Assembly: GCA_037893225.1 (NCBI GenBank)
Contig: JAZGUH010000185.1
Location: forward strand, 1,116,001 to 1,180,000
Direction of reading: 5' to 3'
DNA: 64,000 nt
Source of the DNA: Hippasteria phrygiana
Taxonomy: Eukaryota; Echinodermata; Asteroidea; Valvatida; Goniasteridae
Shown: one piece after another, positions 34,601 to 43,599 of the stretch
Layout of the letters: each line of letters opens with the position of its first letter
Position numbering within the stretch: position 1 is the first letter of the stretch
Made by a program: the position numbers and the translations under genes
The notes under the pieces: model-generated
Database searches by the model: none
What the model was told of the DNA's origin: nothing
The model's input: only the letters and a program-made list of their open reading frames with translations

Positions 34601-37600
34601 GATAAGCAAAGAAGATCACATGGCATCCATTATGTGCACCGCCGAAAATATCATTGGATCATCCTCTGGAAGCACAACTATACCTGTACTGTGTAAGTTA
34701 AACCTTCAACCAGTTCAACTAACCAGAGTTAAGAAGTTCTCCACATCATTTAAACAGAGTTAGCGGAAATGTCATATGAAAAACATCAGGAAGTACATGT
34801 ACAACTCACTAACATGTACAGTTACCAGAGTTAAGCCTTTCCTAAACTAGTTTTTTAAAAAGGTAGTACAATTGGTATTGAAAAAAATACCTATACTTGT
34901 AAATCATCTTCAGAATGCAAACTAGTACATTGAATGTAACCATCATCTTTTTTACAAATGTAAATTGACCATACTTGTGTAGTTCACTGATCCTAAACCA
35001 AGTAAAAGGGAGTACAGATGTGATTTTTTAAAAGTCAATCCCTCTAATATTACCAACTACATGTAACTGACTAAACTATTAAGAGCAAGTTGATCAAGAA
35101 CTTGTTAAAAATTGTGGGGTTAAACTTGCTTGACCCGTCCGTGGCTAGTCAACAAGGTCTGGTCAACCATCTGAAACCAGTCTACTTGGCATTGTAGCAC
35201 TATGGTTATCAATAGAAATGTTTTCCTGCTCGGTGACAAGTAAAGAGGGCACCTGTGGCACAACAGTTTGACAAGTTGGATGTTATTGGGCCACGTCACA
35301 GATCAACAACTGTTTAACCCCTTCTGCCCCACTGTTATTGATGGGGGTGCTGGTATGTCAAGACGGGCTTGTGCAGCCAAGCGTAATGCAAATAATAGGC
35401 AAACAATGGATTGAGTATGATCAGGAATGCGTGTATGGGCTCCGTGCGCCGTCGAATGAGGGCACTGTCCACATAGCAACCGCACTTCCATGGGCAGTAC
35501 GTCGCTGATCCCGCACCGCGCTCCTCGTTCATTTGATACTCGTATACCAGTGGGATTGCTTTGTCTGTTCGCTGACTCTCGATAATTGCGTTTTCAATAA
35601 GAATATCACAGCGGGAACCAGACACTTAAATTGAAGTCAGGTAAGATGGCACGGAGCCCATAGCAGGGATGTAGTCGAGTCCATCACAAGTCCCTGCAAG
35701 TCCCTCCAAGTCCATCACAAACCCTCCAGTCCTAATTCCAATCACAAGCTATTCAAATGAGCTTTGACAAAGGCATTCCTTTGTCATTGTTCATCCAGTT
35801 ACTTGTGACCGGCTTTATGAAAAGACTTTATGACTGGACTTGCGAAAGAACTTGTGAAAGGACTTGCAGGGTCTCAACTACAGCACTAGTGTATAGACGA
35901 CATCCGGCCAGGTGGTCTTTTTCAAACCAAGGCTATGGCCGTCGTCTGTGTTCAAAAGGTTAACCAACGATCCAATGTTAAAATTGTCGATATTTTTTAT
36001 GATAATGCTTGTGAACAAGAGCACCAGTCTCTGAATAGTGCAATGAATAGGACCACTCTATTCAGTGTGGTGCCTATTGTTTGCACAGCCCGTTCTTGGC
36101 ATACTACCCCCCCCCCCCCCACCATCAATTACAGCTGGACACAGGGGGTTCAGTTTCTGCATTAGCCCTGTTTGTTTATTTTTTCAGATGGACCCCGATT
36201 CCTGGAGGTCCCCGTCTCCGTCTCGGTGGACGAGGAAGGCCCCGCCCAGATGTCCTGCTCGGCGGATGGAAACCCACCCCCAACCATCAAGTGGACGCGG
36301 CTGGGCTCTCGGGCCACCCTCAGCACCATGCACGTGCTGCAGTTTGACCTGGTGCGGGAGAGTGATGTGGGCACCTACGTCTGCATCGCCACCGTCCCGG
36401 GATTCGAACCCGTCATGAGCTACGTCCGGGTGGACATCAACGGTAGGTGTTAGGGCTGTGCATCCGAACCGGGTACCCGAGTACCCGACTGCTAATGTCA
36501 GGAACCGGTTCCAGATTATAGAAGCAAGTACCTATCTACCAAATTAACATAATATCATTTTAGTCATTTCTCAGACAATGAAAAAGAAAGCTTTTGAATG
36601 TCATTTGTGGGCAATTTTTAAAGTGAAAACCAGGGTACATAATCAAAACAAAGCAGATTAACGTTAGCTCACAGCACACACTTCCATCTTGCTGCATTGA
36701 TGCACCAATGTGGTAGTATTAACATGCGGACCTTTACAAAGAATATGAACAGCAATTTCCAAGATTTAATTTTTGGGATTGGCTTTCTTTAACGGGTACA
36801 CGGGTACCCGGGTACCTGAGTACCCATGCTTTTTTTTCAACTGGGTACCCCATTTATGTGGTAGATGACACATTTAAAATCTGCTTATCCACTCTAAGCA
36901 AACTTTCCACTTCAGTGTTAGATCCTTCTCTTGTTTATGTAAGGATTCCCGTTTTAGAGCCTAGGCGTTTTTGGTACTTAAGAGCATGCTGATGAGTACT
37001 ATTTGAAGATAATATCTTCTGAGAACCACACTTTTTTTTTTAAATTGCGTTCCTAATGGTGCATCCGTAAAACCTCTTCCTTCTTGAAAAACTGCCTGTC
37101 CACTCCATGCAAAGATTAAAAATCTGCCTGTACACTCCCAGTCAAGATTTTAAAACTGCCGGACAACATGGGTCTATCGGTTTGAAAATTGGGATAATCT
37201 CTTTGGTATCTATTGAAGATTTATCCTCTGTTTAGATCCGGACCCAGGAAAACCATAAGGGTGGTGGGGCTGGCAACCTAAAATGTTGCCAACCCCACCA
37301 CCTCTGTTGTGGCCGTTGACCTAGAGTGACTGTTAGCCTTGTATTTAAGGCTATTTCTTTTTTAATAAAAATCCTAGGGAAGATTAAGGAAACTGCCTGT
37401 CGACTCCTTACAAAGAAAAAATAATCTGCTTTTCCACTCGCAGTGAATAATATTAAATGCAAAGACTGATGTACCTGTTCACTAGTGCTCCTGCATGTGC
37501 CATTTGATGTGAAATTCTTAATGGTATTACTATTTTTGTTGACTTTTAACAGCGATTCCAATAATCAGCAGCCCCACGGAACAGAAGGCCAAGATCGGCC

Positions 37601-40600
37601 GTAAGGCCACACTGGAATGCTTTACCAACACCAAGCCGGATCCGTTCATGGTGACGTGGACGTGGGATGACCAACAACTCGAGGAGGGTGCGTATTAAAG
37701 CTGTCTGTCAGTCTGCCTGTTTGTATTTAACGGTGTGAGTTGCTGTTTGTGAATTATTGTAGTTTGTTTTATTTGTTTCTCCTTTAGACTAGGCCGTAGG
37801 CCATTCGGTGGCAAGCACTGATTTCACACTGGTCCCAGTAGTGTAAAGGAAAAGCAAGAATAGTTTGTTTTTTTTATCTTGCTTTTGTGTGTTGTTTCCA
37901 CTTATAAGCTGTTTTAACCTCGTGAATACGGACGATGGCCATGGCTGCAGTTTGAAAAAGACCACCTGGCCAGTTGTCATCTATACATGCATTCCTGCAC
38001 GTACTCAATCCATTGTTTGCCTATTGTTTGCATTACGCTTGGCTGCACAAGCCCGTATTGGTACACAAAGCGGCCCCATTAATAACAGCCGGAAAGTAGG
38101 GGTTAAGTTATAAGTTGTTGAAAGTTGTAAATTAATGGAAGTTGTTTGTTGATAAATGTTGAGAGTTGCTAATTTGTTGTAAGTTGGTTTAGGGACCTTA
38201 TAACTTGTTGAAGTTGTCAGTTGTTTAAGCGCTGTCGAAGAGTGTTCCGGTGCACCAAACTCGAGATCGTGTGGGTAATTCCACAGATTGTGCGAGCCCT
38301 GCCACGGGATAATGGTGCCGTTGTGTCCGGGAGCAAGACACTAAACACTTATTGCTTTTACCCACCCTCAAGTAAAAAGGGTACACGTACCTACATGTGT
38401 GCTCTCGATGAGATTGTCTAAGAAATACTTTATGGGCCTAATGAGCAGGGGTTATAATAATAATGTAGTGCCTTGAGAACCAAGTTGGTAGATGAAGCAT
38501 TTTATAAATTCATGTTATCATGAAGCTACTGAAATTTGTCATTACATGTAAGTTGTGAGGTTAAGTTGTTGAGTTATTTTCAGTGTAGTCAGTTGTCTTG
38601 GAGCGGCTTGGATTGACAATTTGTTCAGTGGCGCTCACAGGCTTCTATTTCCAGTCCATATTCTCGTCCATTTTCATTCCATTCTTGCTCTTCCGATCCT
38701 CAGGGACCATGGGTCGCTTCACATCTACCAAGCAAGAGACCAACGGCGGTATACTGAGCGAGCTTGTCATCGATGGGGTTGAGGCGGCCGACTTCGGCAC
38801 GTACAACTGCACCATGATGAACGAAGTGGGCGATGTGTCCTTGCTAATCAAACTTACTCAAAAAGGTAAGAACAATAGGAGAGCCCTCAGTGATTTCCCC
38901 GCTAATTTATCTATGAGGTTGCAGCACCTCGTGCAGTACCTCACACAGAACATCACAGAATGGCAGAGTTGTATTCGAGTCCCTGCAAGTCCTTTCACAA
39001 GTCCCTGCAAGTCCCTGCAAGTCCATCACAAGCCCTCCAGTCCTAATCCTAATCACAAGCTATTCAAATGAGCTTTGACAAAGGCATTCCTTTGTCATTG
39101 TTCATCCAGTTACTTGTGACCTGCTTTATGAAAGAACTTCTGACTGGGCTTGCGAAAGGACTTGTGAAAGGACTTGCAGGGACTCGAATACAACTCTGCA
39201 GAATGGGAATAACACTGTGAATGGGAATGGGAAATTTTGTAACAAACTTTTTTCGCATTTCAACTTTTCCGCCCTGCGAATTCAAGTGGGAAAATATTTT
39301 CACACTTGTGTGAAAAGACGTGAAAATGTTTTCCCACTTGATTGTGTGAAAAGGTGTGAAAATGTGTGGGAATTTTGTCAATATTTTGTGATATGAAAAT
39401 TAATTCCCTGGGAAGAGTAAAAGTGTCAAGAAAAATTCCCATTCCCAGGTTAACTTTCAAATGCAAAGTTGTCGCTTATTTGGGCCTTAAACGTAGGTAC
39501 ACGATTGGTAATCCTCAAAAAAATATTTTATACTGAATTATTACGAAATACCTTACTAGACTCTATTAAGTTAATAGTAGTCTCAATCATCCTGTAAAAA
39601 GATGACACCAGGTGTGCTGTCGTTGTCAAGAAAAGTGGAAATTTATATCTATTTATATATTTTTCCAACGGTTGCCAGCCGGCAATCGTTGGAAAACTGC
39701 CCTCTATAACAAATGTAGCCTTTAGTCAAGGCGCGTGTTGCTACCCGGACGAGTGGCACGTCACGCGTCCAGGTAGCCACGCGCGCCTTGACTAAAGGCT
39801 GTCATCCGCAAGACGGTTAAAAACGAACGCCGTTTTTCTCTCGGTTTTTTCTTCGCTATCCAACAACACAAAACTTTGAACAGGTCAGTGGACCAATCAA
39901 CCATTCTCATCCTTTTTTTTCAAGAGCTGGATCTGATTGTGTGGATTATCATCGCTGTGGTTGGGACGGCTGCCGTCATCTTCATCTTGACCATCATCGT
40001 CATGGCGTACTGCCGTAGGAAATGGCAGAGTGAGTCCCTCGCTGTTTGGCACTTGACCCTGTTGTTGTCTGTGCAGTCATCACCATTTTATATTCATCAT
40101 CATTGGGATTTCGTCATTGCAGAGCCACACGTGAACTGCTTTATGGCGTTGTCATCAGAGTGGCAATGATGTCATCACAAGTCACATCGCAAGTCTGATC
40201 TCAAGCCAAGTCACAAGCTATTCAAACAAACCTGACTTGTGATTGACTTGTGATAACTCTGGTTGTTATATTCATAAGTACTGTTGCAGTCAACATTGCC
40301 ATAATTTTGCCATAATTTTACCATAATTTTACCATAATTTTACCATACCTTATATTAAAGCGAGACACATCTATTCATAACGCATGGGTAGACCCATATA
40401 TGATAGTGTACTGGTATGGCAACAGCTTTTTTTCCTCGTTCTGTATCTCTATGGAATTCTTTGCCTGGTGCATGTTTTCCTTCATTTTATGATCTTTCCT
40501 GCTTCAAGAGGAATCTTAATTCCTACTTCTTGCATCGTTGATTCTTTTCTTTTTTTCCTCTTTGTAGCTCCATACCTTGAGTGGCTTTTATTTAGCCTTG

Positions 40601-43389
40601 TTTGGAACGAACTTAAAAAAAAAAAATGCACACACATATTGGGCCCGGGATCACGAAACTAACATACATACTAACAAATTTTCAAAGTGAACTGGCAGGA
40701 ACGGGATTCGAACCTGCGACCTCCGAATACCGTACCGTTCCGGAAGTTGCAGGTTCGAATCCCGCTCCTGCCATTTTTTTTTTTTTTTTCACTTTGAAAA
40801 TGTATTCAAATTTACCTGGTCAGTTTCCCGTGTGTATTGTTTGACGAATACATGCTAACAAGTTAGAACATATCTCAATTTTATATTATTTGCTACTTGG
40901 TCTCTGGACTCCAAAGTCTTAGTCCGAAATTAAGGTCTTGGTCTTGCCGTCGGACATGGTGGTCTCGACAACATCACTGTCTAAAATGAGACCATTGCGG
41001 AGCTGCACAATGCTTCTTGAAATCAGTCATATATGCACATTCCTGCACATACTCAATCCATTGTTTGCCTATTGCTTGCGTTACACTTGGTTGCACAAGC
41101 CCGTCTCGGCATACCAGCATCCCATCAATAATAGCCGGACGGGGGGTTTACCCCTTGGGCACGGTATTTTACGGGAGACGTCGGGGTGTTGCAGTGGTTC
41201 TGGCAGCCAAATCGAACCGCTACAATGTGTTTGTGCAGTCAAGCATGACATTAACAATAATCCAACAATGGATTGAAACTGCACAAACGGCGGCCAACGG
41301 CATCATCCGGCCTGGTGGCACTTTTTTTTTACGCCATATGGCGTCATCCGTACGCAAGTGGTTAAACAGTGGCCGTGTCCTGTTTGGATGCAAAATCACT
41401 TCCTTCCGTTGCCTAATATCACCATAATTTAATATTATCACCATATCTCCGTCACCATGGAGATCGAACTGAACCTCGACCCTTTCTCCATTTTCCTCCC
41501 AGAGAGAAAGAAGGCCACGTCCCTCAATAAGGGCAAAGTGCAGCTGGAGATCATCCGCAAACTCACCGACATCGACGACTACGACCGCAAATCGGGCTCG
41601 GAGAGCTACGACTACAACGCCACCCCGCCCAGCACCCCTGGCAAGCCCCGCTACACCGAGCCCTACCAGTTCACACGAGGGCGCCGAGACTCCTTCGATG
41701 ACCCTCACTATCGTTCTCCGAGGCGTCAGTCGGATGGCTACTCGTATGACGGGCGTTACCCGGACAATGAGTACTCCGAGCCTATCGTTCGTAAGGTAAA
41801 ATTATAAAAAGCATTACTTGCACAAAACTGGCCCATCGTTTCTATGCTTGCCATGCGAGTACATGTACTTATAAATGTGACCCGCTCCAGACAAAGGTGA
41901 TATAAGTCGCGCTATGCTTTTTTGTGTAATGGCCCTTTCAACGTTGAGAGGGTGAATTCGTTTTTTTTAATTCATTTTTTACTTTTTGTCTTTAATGACA
42001 TCTTAAATATCTAAAGTTTCAGGTTTGGTGCACAACAATGTTGATTTCAGAGAATAAAGTGAACAAATTACCTTTTTAGAGTGCATTGTTCCATTGCATT
42101 GTAGTAGAACTAGCTATTTCAAAGCCTGTTTTCTCTGTTGTGCAATTTGAACTCCATAGAACTCATTAATATGCAAAAACGCCATATCTCCAGAACGGAA
42201 AGGGCTTTGGAGCTCTATCATGTACCAAATGAAAGCTTACAGTGCGGGCTTTCCAAACATACATAAAACTCATTTTTTATATTTTGCGACATAATATACC
42301 TTTTTCCAAAGCGGGCCACATATAGTATCAGCAGTCGATTTCACAAACTTCTTTTACCTAACTTCACTTATGCCACGTTTTAGTGCATTAAATGTACAAC
42401 TTTTATGGCATTAGCCCCCCCCCCCCCCCCCCCCCCCACCCAAAAAAACAACAATTATGTTGCCCTTAAATTATTATTTTTTTTACCATCCATGAAAACA
42501 TCAAAATAATACTACATATCGTGTAAGTCGGGAGGCAAAAAGTAAGCTTATTGAAAAGTAAGATAGCAAATTGCACGATTGGGCCGTCGTAGCTGTATTT
42601 AAAGACAATGATCTTAATAACACTTGTTCCCTTTTGTGCGGGAAAAGGTGAGATTTTGAAAATTCCTTTAAAAATAGAAATAAACAAAAAACGTGACCTT
42701 CGCAGGGACCTAGTAAATATATTTTCCAGGTGCATCATGGCCAATTAAGATGCAGAAATAGGTCTTGAATATTAATGAATAACACACATATGCACAATTT
42801 CAAAGAACCTGCATCGAGTTAACCTCTTGAACCCGGCTGACGTCTTTAGCCGTGGTTTGAAAATTACCACCTGGCCGGTTGACGGCTATAATCCATTGTT
42901 GGGTTATTGTGTGTGTTACGCATGGCTGCACAAACTGGCCTGGCATACCGGCGCCCCATTATAACACCCGGACTCAAGAGGTTAACAGATAGGTGTAGTC
43001 ATTTTGGAGACAAACTTTTGTTGTTGATCCCAAATGTTCCCCTGCAGAGAGAAGACGATCGCGTCTCCTACCATTCTGACCAATCAGAGGACTATGCTCG
43101 CAGGGACCGTGGAGACAGTCGCTATGACGATGACATGCACGATGCTGAAGTCAAGCAGTACAACACCAAGGATCCGCGCTACCAAGACGACACCCGCTAT
43201 GATGACCGTAGCTATGGCAACCCTAGTTACGATGATGACCACAGCTATGATGATCGTCGCTATGATGATCGTCGCTATGACGATGGATACTCCTACGGAG
43301 ACAGCAGTCGTCGCTACAGCAACGAGGGCTCTGAGAAGGGATCCGATGTCTCCCAGGCAACCAAGAACAAACTCGCAACCAATGTGTGA
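16580..43389 (+). CDS. KIRREL: KIRREL/NEPH-type immunoglobulin adhesion protein, complete
   Basis: Twelve coding exons join in frame: 16580-16688, 23252-23423, 26120-26271, 30948-31268, 32713-32847, 34573-34692, 36188-36442, 37553-37687, 38704-38865, 39925-40029, 41503-41795 and 43048-43389. That is 2301 nt, giving 766 residues, close to vertebrate KIRREL1. Layout: signal peptide 1-36, five Ig domains (about 37-145, 146-252, 253-337, 338-422, 423-521), membrane span about 524-548 followed by CRRK, and a cytoplasmic tail of about 218 residues ending ATNV. All introns are GT-AG; most are phase 1. The protein is expected at cell contacts, binding nephrin-type partners. The C-terminal T-x-V matches the PDZ ligand of vertebrate NEPH proteins. 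Orthology to a particular vertebrate paralogue (KIRREL1-3) is not claimed. Confidence 0.93.
20747..20968. mobile_element. TTAA-flanked MITE, mixed P1/P2 type
   Basis: TTAA at both ends (20747-20750, 20965-20968). It begins CCCCTTGAGTACGGTAATAT like P1 but carries the P2-like word 'cttgtgcagccaagcgtaatg'. It also contains AATCCAACAATGGATTGAAA, shared with P1, so it links the two families. Confidence 0.72.
22031..22251. mobile_element. TTAA-flanked MITE, family P1
   Basis: TTAA at both ends. Termini are CCCCTTGGGCATGGTATTTT and 'cgtacgcaagtgg'. It contains one copy of the internal unit (ATCCAACAATGGATTGAAAC through 'ccggcctggtggcac'). Same family as 30234, 41148, 48618 and 51800. Confidence 0.78.
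23252..23423 (+). CDS. KIRREL: KIRREL coding exon 2: first half of Ig1
   Basis: It follows TTCCAG in phase 1 and ends in phase 2 at GTATGA. It encodes QSFQEEPSDTAVMIGEAVVV, then LKCVVSEKTGDLLWFKGDG (first Cys, core Trp) and ends SRHPR. The F-x-E-E-P-x-D opening is typical of NEPH Ig1. Confidence 0.92.
23424..26119 (+). other. KIRREL intron 2
   Basis: Apart from the 17-bp minisatellite at 24091-24272 I see no exon, RNA gene or recognisable transposon here. Two 'tgtgctgggcatt' words at about 23620 and 23870 are the only other local repeat. Confidence 0.5.
24091..24272 (+). repeat. 17-bp minisatellite, about 11 units
   Basis: Near-perfect direct repeats of CTTGAAAGTAAAACTTC run for about 182 bp; one unit has 'aaatta' for 'aaagta'. 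It lies in KIRREL intron 2. Because 3 x 17 = 51, it stays open in some frames and creates a false repetitive ORF. Confidence 0.95.
26120..26271 (+). CDS. KIRREL: KIRREL coding exon 3: second half of Ig1
   Basis: It enters in phase 2 and leaves in phase 1 (GTGAGT). Joined to exon 2 it reads PRYSFVGNTSLGEYNLQIEN, then EDDGEYHCQVTATP with the second Cys, and ends RRARLIIQ. The RY...G-x-YNL-x-I-x-N run matches NEPH proteins strongly. Confidence 0.94.
26500..27060 (+). repeat. Two adjoining dispersed repeats in KIRREL intron 3
   Basis: 26505-26690 carries GAATATTCGAATATC-type palindromic words and matches 63240-63410 inverted. 26690-27060 (with AGATGCTGGGAAAACAGAGA) matches 51405-51790 and 59345-59715 in the same orientation. 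Both are non-coding transposon remnants of unknown class. Confidence 0.65.
27440..27865 (+). repeat. Dispersed ~400-bp repeat, copy 1
   Basis: It matches 36460-36855 in the same orientation, with shared words CAGACAATGAAAAAGAAAGC and CTTGCTGCATTGATGCACCA, and 'cgggtaccc' at the ends. The copy here is the more diverged. It has no coding capacity. Confidence 0.72.
27866..30233 (+). other. KIRREL intron 3, central part
   Basis: No exon was seen. The only notable feature is the C-tract array at 28450-28513. The rest is AT-rich sequence with A/T runs and no recognisable repeat family. Confidence 0.5.
28450..28513 (+). repeat. C-tract array with 20-bp period (G-quadruplex potential on minus strand)
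   Basis: Runs of 7-15 C are separated by single GCCTC interruptions spaced 20 bp apart. The minus strand therefore carries at least four long G-tracts. Confidence 0.9.
30234..30590. mobile_element. TTAA-flanked MITE, family P1, with three internal 68-bp units
   Basis: TTAA at 30234-30237 and 30587-30590. Ends are CCCCTTGCGTACGGATGACG and 'ataccgtactcatgggg'. The internal module from CAGTGCCACCAGGCCGGATG to 'ttgttggatt' is repeated three times, at 30278, 30346 and 30414 (68-bp period); other P1 copies have one or two. Confidence 0.82.
30948..31268 (+). CDS. KIRREL: KIRREL coding exon 4: complete Ig2
   Basis: A 321-nt exon, phase 1 at both ends (acceptor TGCCCAG, donor GTAAGT). It encodes IPSTMTLHPS, PTNLTCEATSANPVAVIQWL (first Cys and Trp) and MVYECQVTHMA (second Cys), ending LAITLDVQ. 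It is markedly GC-rich. Confidence 0.94.
31404..31915 (+). mobile_element. SINE A fragment split by a MITE insertion
   Basis: The left piece (31404-31483, 'aaagtaaacaaagaaaac...aggagcgggatt' and 'ggctaccaacatagagcatgata') and right piece (31844-31915, 'ttgctcagttggtac...gagcacc') together follow the SINE A order seen at 2925-3260. The element at 31484-31843 sits within its box A region. Confidence 0.6.
31484..31843. mobile_element. MITE with long inverted ends and an internal 19-bp minisatellite
   Basis: Left end CATAAGCCGTTTC...GATACCGCCATCTTTGC is mirrored by GCAAAGATGGCGGTATC...GAAACGGCTTATG at right. Twelve ACCGCC starts occur exactly every 19 bp from 31503 to 31712; eight middle units are identical (core ACACCGCCCTCTTGGCACG). 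A second hairpin, ATCTCCATGGAGAT, occurs twice near 31717 and 31759. Confidence 0.88.
32205..32400. repeat. CpG-rich dispersed repeat, copy 2 (inverted to 6725-6925)
   Basis: It reads the complement of the 6725 repeat almost end to end, including 'ggaatttgccgacgccatt' and 'cacgcgagcgcctcgccaccg'. It sits inside a second repeat ('gggggtgagattt...aaatctcacccctg', about 32140-32640) related to 54645-54860 and 59905-60230. Confidence 0.72.
32713..32847 (+). CDS. KIRREL: KIRREL coding exon 5: first half of Ig3
   Basis: Phase 1 at both ends (acceptor CTCATAG, donor GTGAGA). It encodes SPVVVVETSDSPIREDTSVI, then FRCVVDANPRRVSYSWTKNG, giving the first Cys and core Trp of Ig3. Confidence 0.92.
33600..33960 (+). 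repeat. Degenerate 'ggaggattttggaggattgagg' array with hairpin
   Basis: An array of imperfect 20-60 bp units rich in GGAGGATT. It opens with a perfect inverted repeat: CCTCAATCCTCCAAAATCCT at 33611 against AGGATTTTGGAGGATTGAGG at 33644. Related sequence occurs at 51000-51095 and 57040-57400. Confidence 0.8.
34235..34500 (+). mobile_element. tRNA-derived SINE, family C
   Basis: It contains box A-like TGGCCTAGTGG at about 34245 and box B-like GGTTCGAGACC at about 34290. A body with two 'ggaggatttt...aagtccgaaat' repeats follows. The tRNA fold is incomplete. Confidence 0.55.
34573..34692 (+). CDS. KIRREL: KIRREL coding exon 6: second half of Ig3
   Basis: Phase 1 at both ends (acceptor ATGTAG, donor GTAAGT). 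It encodes AEHNQIVLVISKEDHMASIM, then CTAENIIGSSSGS with the second Cys. The A-S-I-M-C-x-A-E-N layout replaces the usual Tyr before the cysteine; this is also loose in vertebrate NEPH Ig3. Confidence 0.9.
35314..35963. mobile_element. P2 MITE carrying two stacked insertions
   Basis: The outer P2 element has TTAA at 35314-35317 and 35960-35963. It is interrupted between two GTGTAT words (35431-35436, 35889-35894). The insert consists of a GC-rich element bounded by TGGGCTCCGTGC (35436) and GCACGGAGCCCA (35649-35660), followed by a hAT-type MITE (35664-35880). Confidence 0.7.
36188..36442 (+). CDS. KIRREL: KIRREL coding exon 7: complete Ig4
   Basis: Phase 1 at both ends (acceptor TTTTCAG, donor GTAGGT). 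It encodes GPRFLEVPVSVSVDEEGPAQ, MSCSADGNPPPTIKWTRLGS (first Cys, Trp) and DVGTYVCIATVPG (second Cys). GC-rich. Confidence 0.94.
36460..36855 (+). repeat. Dispersed ~400-bp repeat, copy 2, with CGGGTACCCG ends
   Basis: It begins just after exon 7 at 'agggctgtgcatccg', followed by ACCGGGTACCCGAGTACCCG, and ends with 'cgggtacccgggtacctgagtaccc'. The body matches 27440-27865. It resembles hAT-type repeats whose ends carry short palindromic words. Confidence 0.7.
37553..37687 (+). CDS. KIRREL: KIRREL coding exon 8: first half of Ig5
   Basis: Phase 1 at both ends (acceptor TTAACAG, donor GTGCGT). It encodes IPIISSPTEQKAKIGRKATL, then ECFTNTKPDP (first Cys) and VTWTWDDQQLEEG (core Trp). Confidence 0.92.
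37914..38106. mobile_element. TTAA-flanked MITE, family P2
   Basis: TTAA at both ends. It contains 'ttgcattacgcttggctgcacaag' and ACTCAATCCATTGTTTGCCT, the inverse of the copy at 12786. It lies in KIRREL intron 8. Confidence 0.75.
38704..38865 (+). CDS. KIRREL: KIRREL coding exon 9: second half of Ig5
   Basis: Phase 1 at both ends (acceptor ATCCTCAG, donor GTAAGA). It encodes GTMGRFTSTKQETNGGILSE, LVIDGVEAADFGTYNCTMMN (second Cys) and NEVGDVSLLIKL. The ADFGTYNCT motif fits the last Ig domain of NEPH proteins. Confidence 0.94.
38964..39198. mobile_element. hAT-type MITE with perfect 8-bp target duplication
   Basis: CAGAATGG flanks the element on both sides (38956-38963, 39199-39206). Termini CAGAGTTGTATTCGAGTCCC and GGGACTCGAATACAACTCTG are exact inverses. 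The 8-bp duplication and CAGAG end are characteristic of hAT elements. The interior is built from 'caagtcctttcac'-like words in both orientations. Confidence 0.88.
39640..39815. repeat. Inverted-repeat element with GC-rich stem
   Basis: CCTTTAGTCAAGGCGCGTG (39720) pairs with 'cacgcgcgccttgactaaagg' (39778). Just left, TTTTCCAACGGTTGCCAGCC pairs with 'ggcaatcgttggaaaa'. The two hairpins are adjacent. No coding capacity. Confidence 0.7.
39925..40029 (+). CDS. KIRREL: KIRREL coding exon 10: transmembrane segment
   Basis: Phase 1 at both ends (acceptor TTTCAAG, donor GTGAGT). It encodes ELDLIVWIIIAVVGTAAVIF then ILTIIVMAYCRRKWQ: a single hydrophobic span of about 25 residues followed by a positive stop-transfer cluster, giving type I topology. 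Confidence 0.95.
40681..40800. mobile_element. Fold-back SINE A heads (copy 1)
   Basis: The tRNA 3' half of SINE A appears as two inverted arms: GGAACGGGATTCGAACCTGC at left and GCAGGTTCGAATCCCGCTCC at right, joined by a short 'gaataccgtaccgttccgg' loop. It is flanked by inverse 'ttcaaagtgaac'/'tcactttgaaaa' words. A second such structure lies at 50440-50575. Confidence 0.8.
41020..41147. mobile_element. P2 MITE fragment truncated by a P1 MITE
   Basis: It contains ACTCAATCCATTGTTTGCCT and 'ttacacttggttgcacaagcccg' like other P2 copies, then runs directly into the P1 element at 41148. Confidence 0.65.
41148..41365. mobile_element. MITE, family P1
   Basis: It begins TTTACCCCTTGGGCACGGTA (left TTAA mutated to TTTA) and ends 'gcaagtggttaa' with TTAA at 41362-41365. 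One internal unit. It lies in KIRREL intron 10. Confidence 0.75.
41503..41795 (+). CDS. KIRREL: KIRREL coding exon 11: proximal cytoplasmic tail
   Basis: It enters in phase 1 (acceptor CTCCCAG) and leaves in phase 0 (GTAAAA). It encodes RKKATSLNKGKVQLEIIRKL, SESYDYNATPPSTPGKPRY and many Tyr in Asp/Ser/Arg contexts. It is GC-rich and clearly coding. No catalytic domain; the many tyrosines suggest phosphorylation docking, as known for NEPH tails. Confidence 0.9.
41877..42319. mobile_element. MITE with TIR GTGACCCGCTC (copy 1, intron 11)
   Basis: The left end GTGACCCGCTCCAGACAAAG mirrors the right end CTTTTTCCAAAGCGGGCCAC loosely. The body matches 44037-44436 in opposite orientation almost throughout, for example GAGCTCTATCATGTACCAAA here and TTTGGTACATGATAGAGCTC there. 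Confidence 0.82.
42819..42985. mobile_element. TTAA-flanked MITE, family P2
   Basis: TTAA at both ends; termini CCTCTTGAACCCGG and CCGGACTCAAGAGG mirror exactly. It lies 62 bp upstream of the last KIRREL exon. Confidence 0.8.
43048..43389 (+). CDS. KIRREL: KIRREL coding exon 12: distal tail, PDZ motif and stop
   Basis: Phase 0 start after CCTGCAG; TGA at 43387-43389. It encodes REDDRVSYHSDQSEDYARRD followed by a run of YDD-type units (RYDD, SYDD, DRRYDDRRYDDG), then KNKLATNV. The final T-N-V fits a class I PDZ ligand, as in vertebrate NEPH proteins that bind ZO-1. SYGNP offers a Y-x-N site of the GRB2-SH2 type. The YDD repeats look locally expanded. Confidence 0.93.
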   Translation, partial: REDDRVSYHSDQSEDYARRDRGDSRYDDDMHDAEVKQYNTKDPRYQDDTRYDDRSYGNPSYDDDHSYDDRRYDDRRYDDGYSYGDSSRRYSNEGSEKGSDVSQATKNKLATNV

Positions 43390-43599
43390 TAAAGATATTT
43401 TTTTTTGTCTTTTCTACTTTTTCTAACTGTTTGAGATCCAACTGGGTTCCGTTCATCAAGATTCCAAAATCTGAAGGTTAATACTTTGTAAAGATTATAG
43501 GACAATGGTTTGCGGTAACACCTTGTAGATATAACTGTGTTGAGTATGTGTGGTTCCTAGTGGAACGGTTCGTGTATTTTGAGTGGTGCGTAGATGGAA

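Noticed and set aside
41220..41708. Minus-strand open frame opposite KIRREL exon 11
   Set aside because: Antisense shadow of a GC-rich exon continuing into a P1 MITE.
43034..43426. Open frame rich in Met/Thr/Ala overlapping the last KIRREL exon
   Set aside because: Out-of-frame shadow of the repetitive YDD-coding exon.
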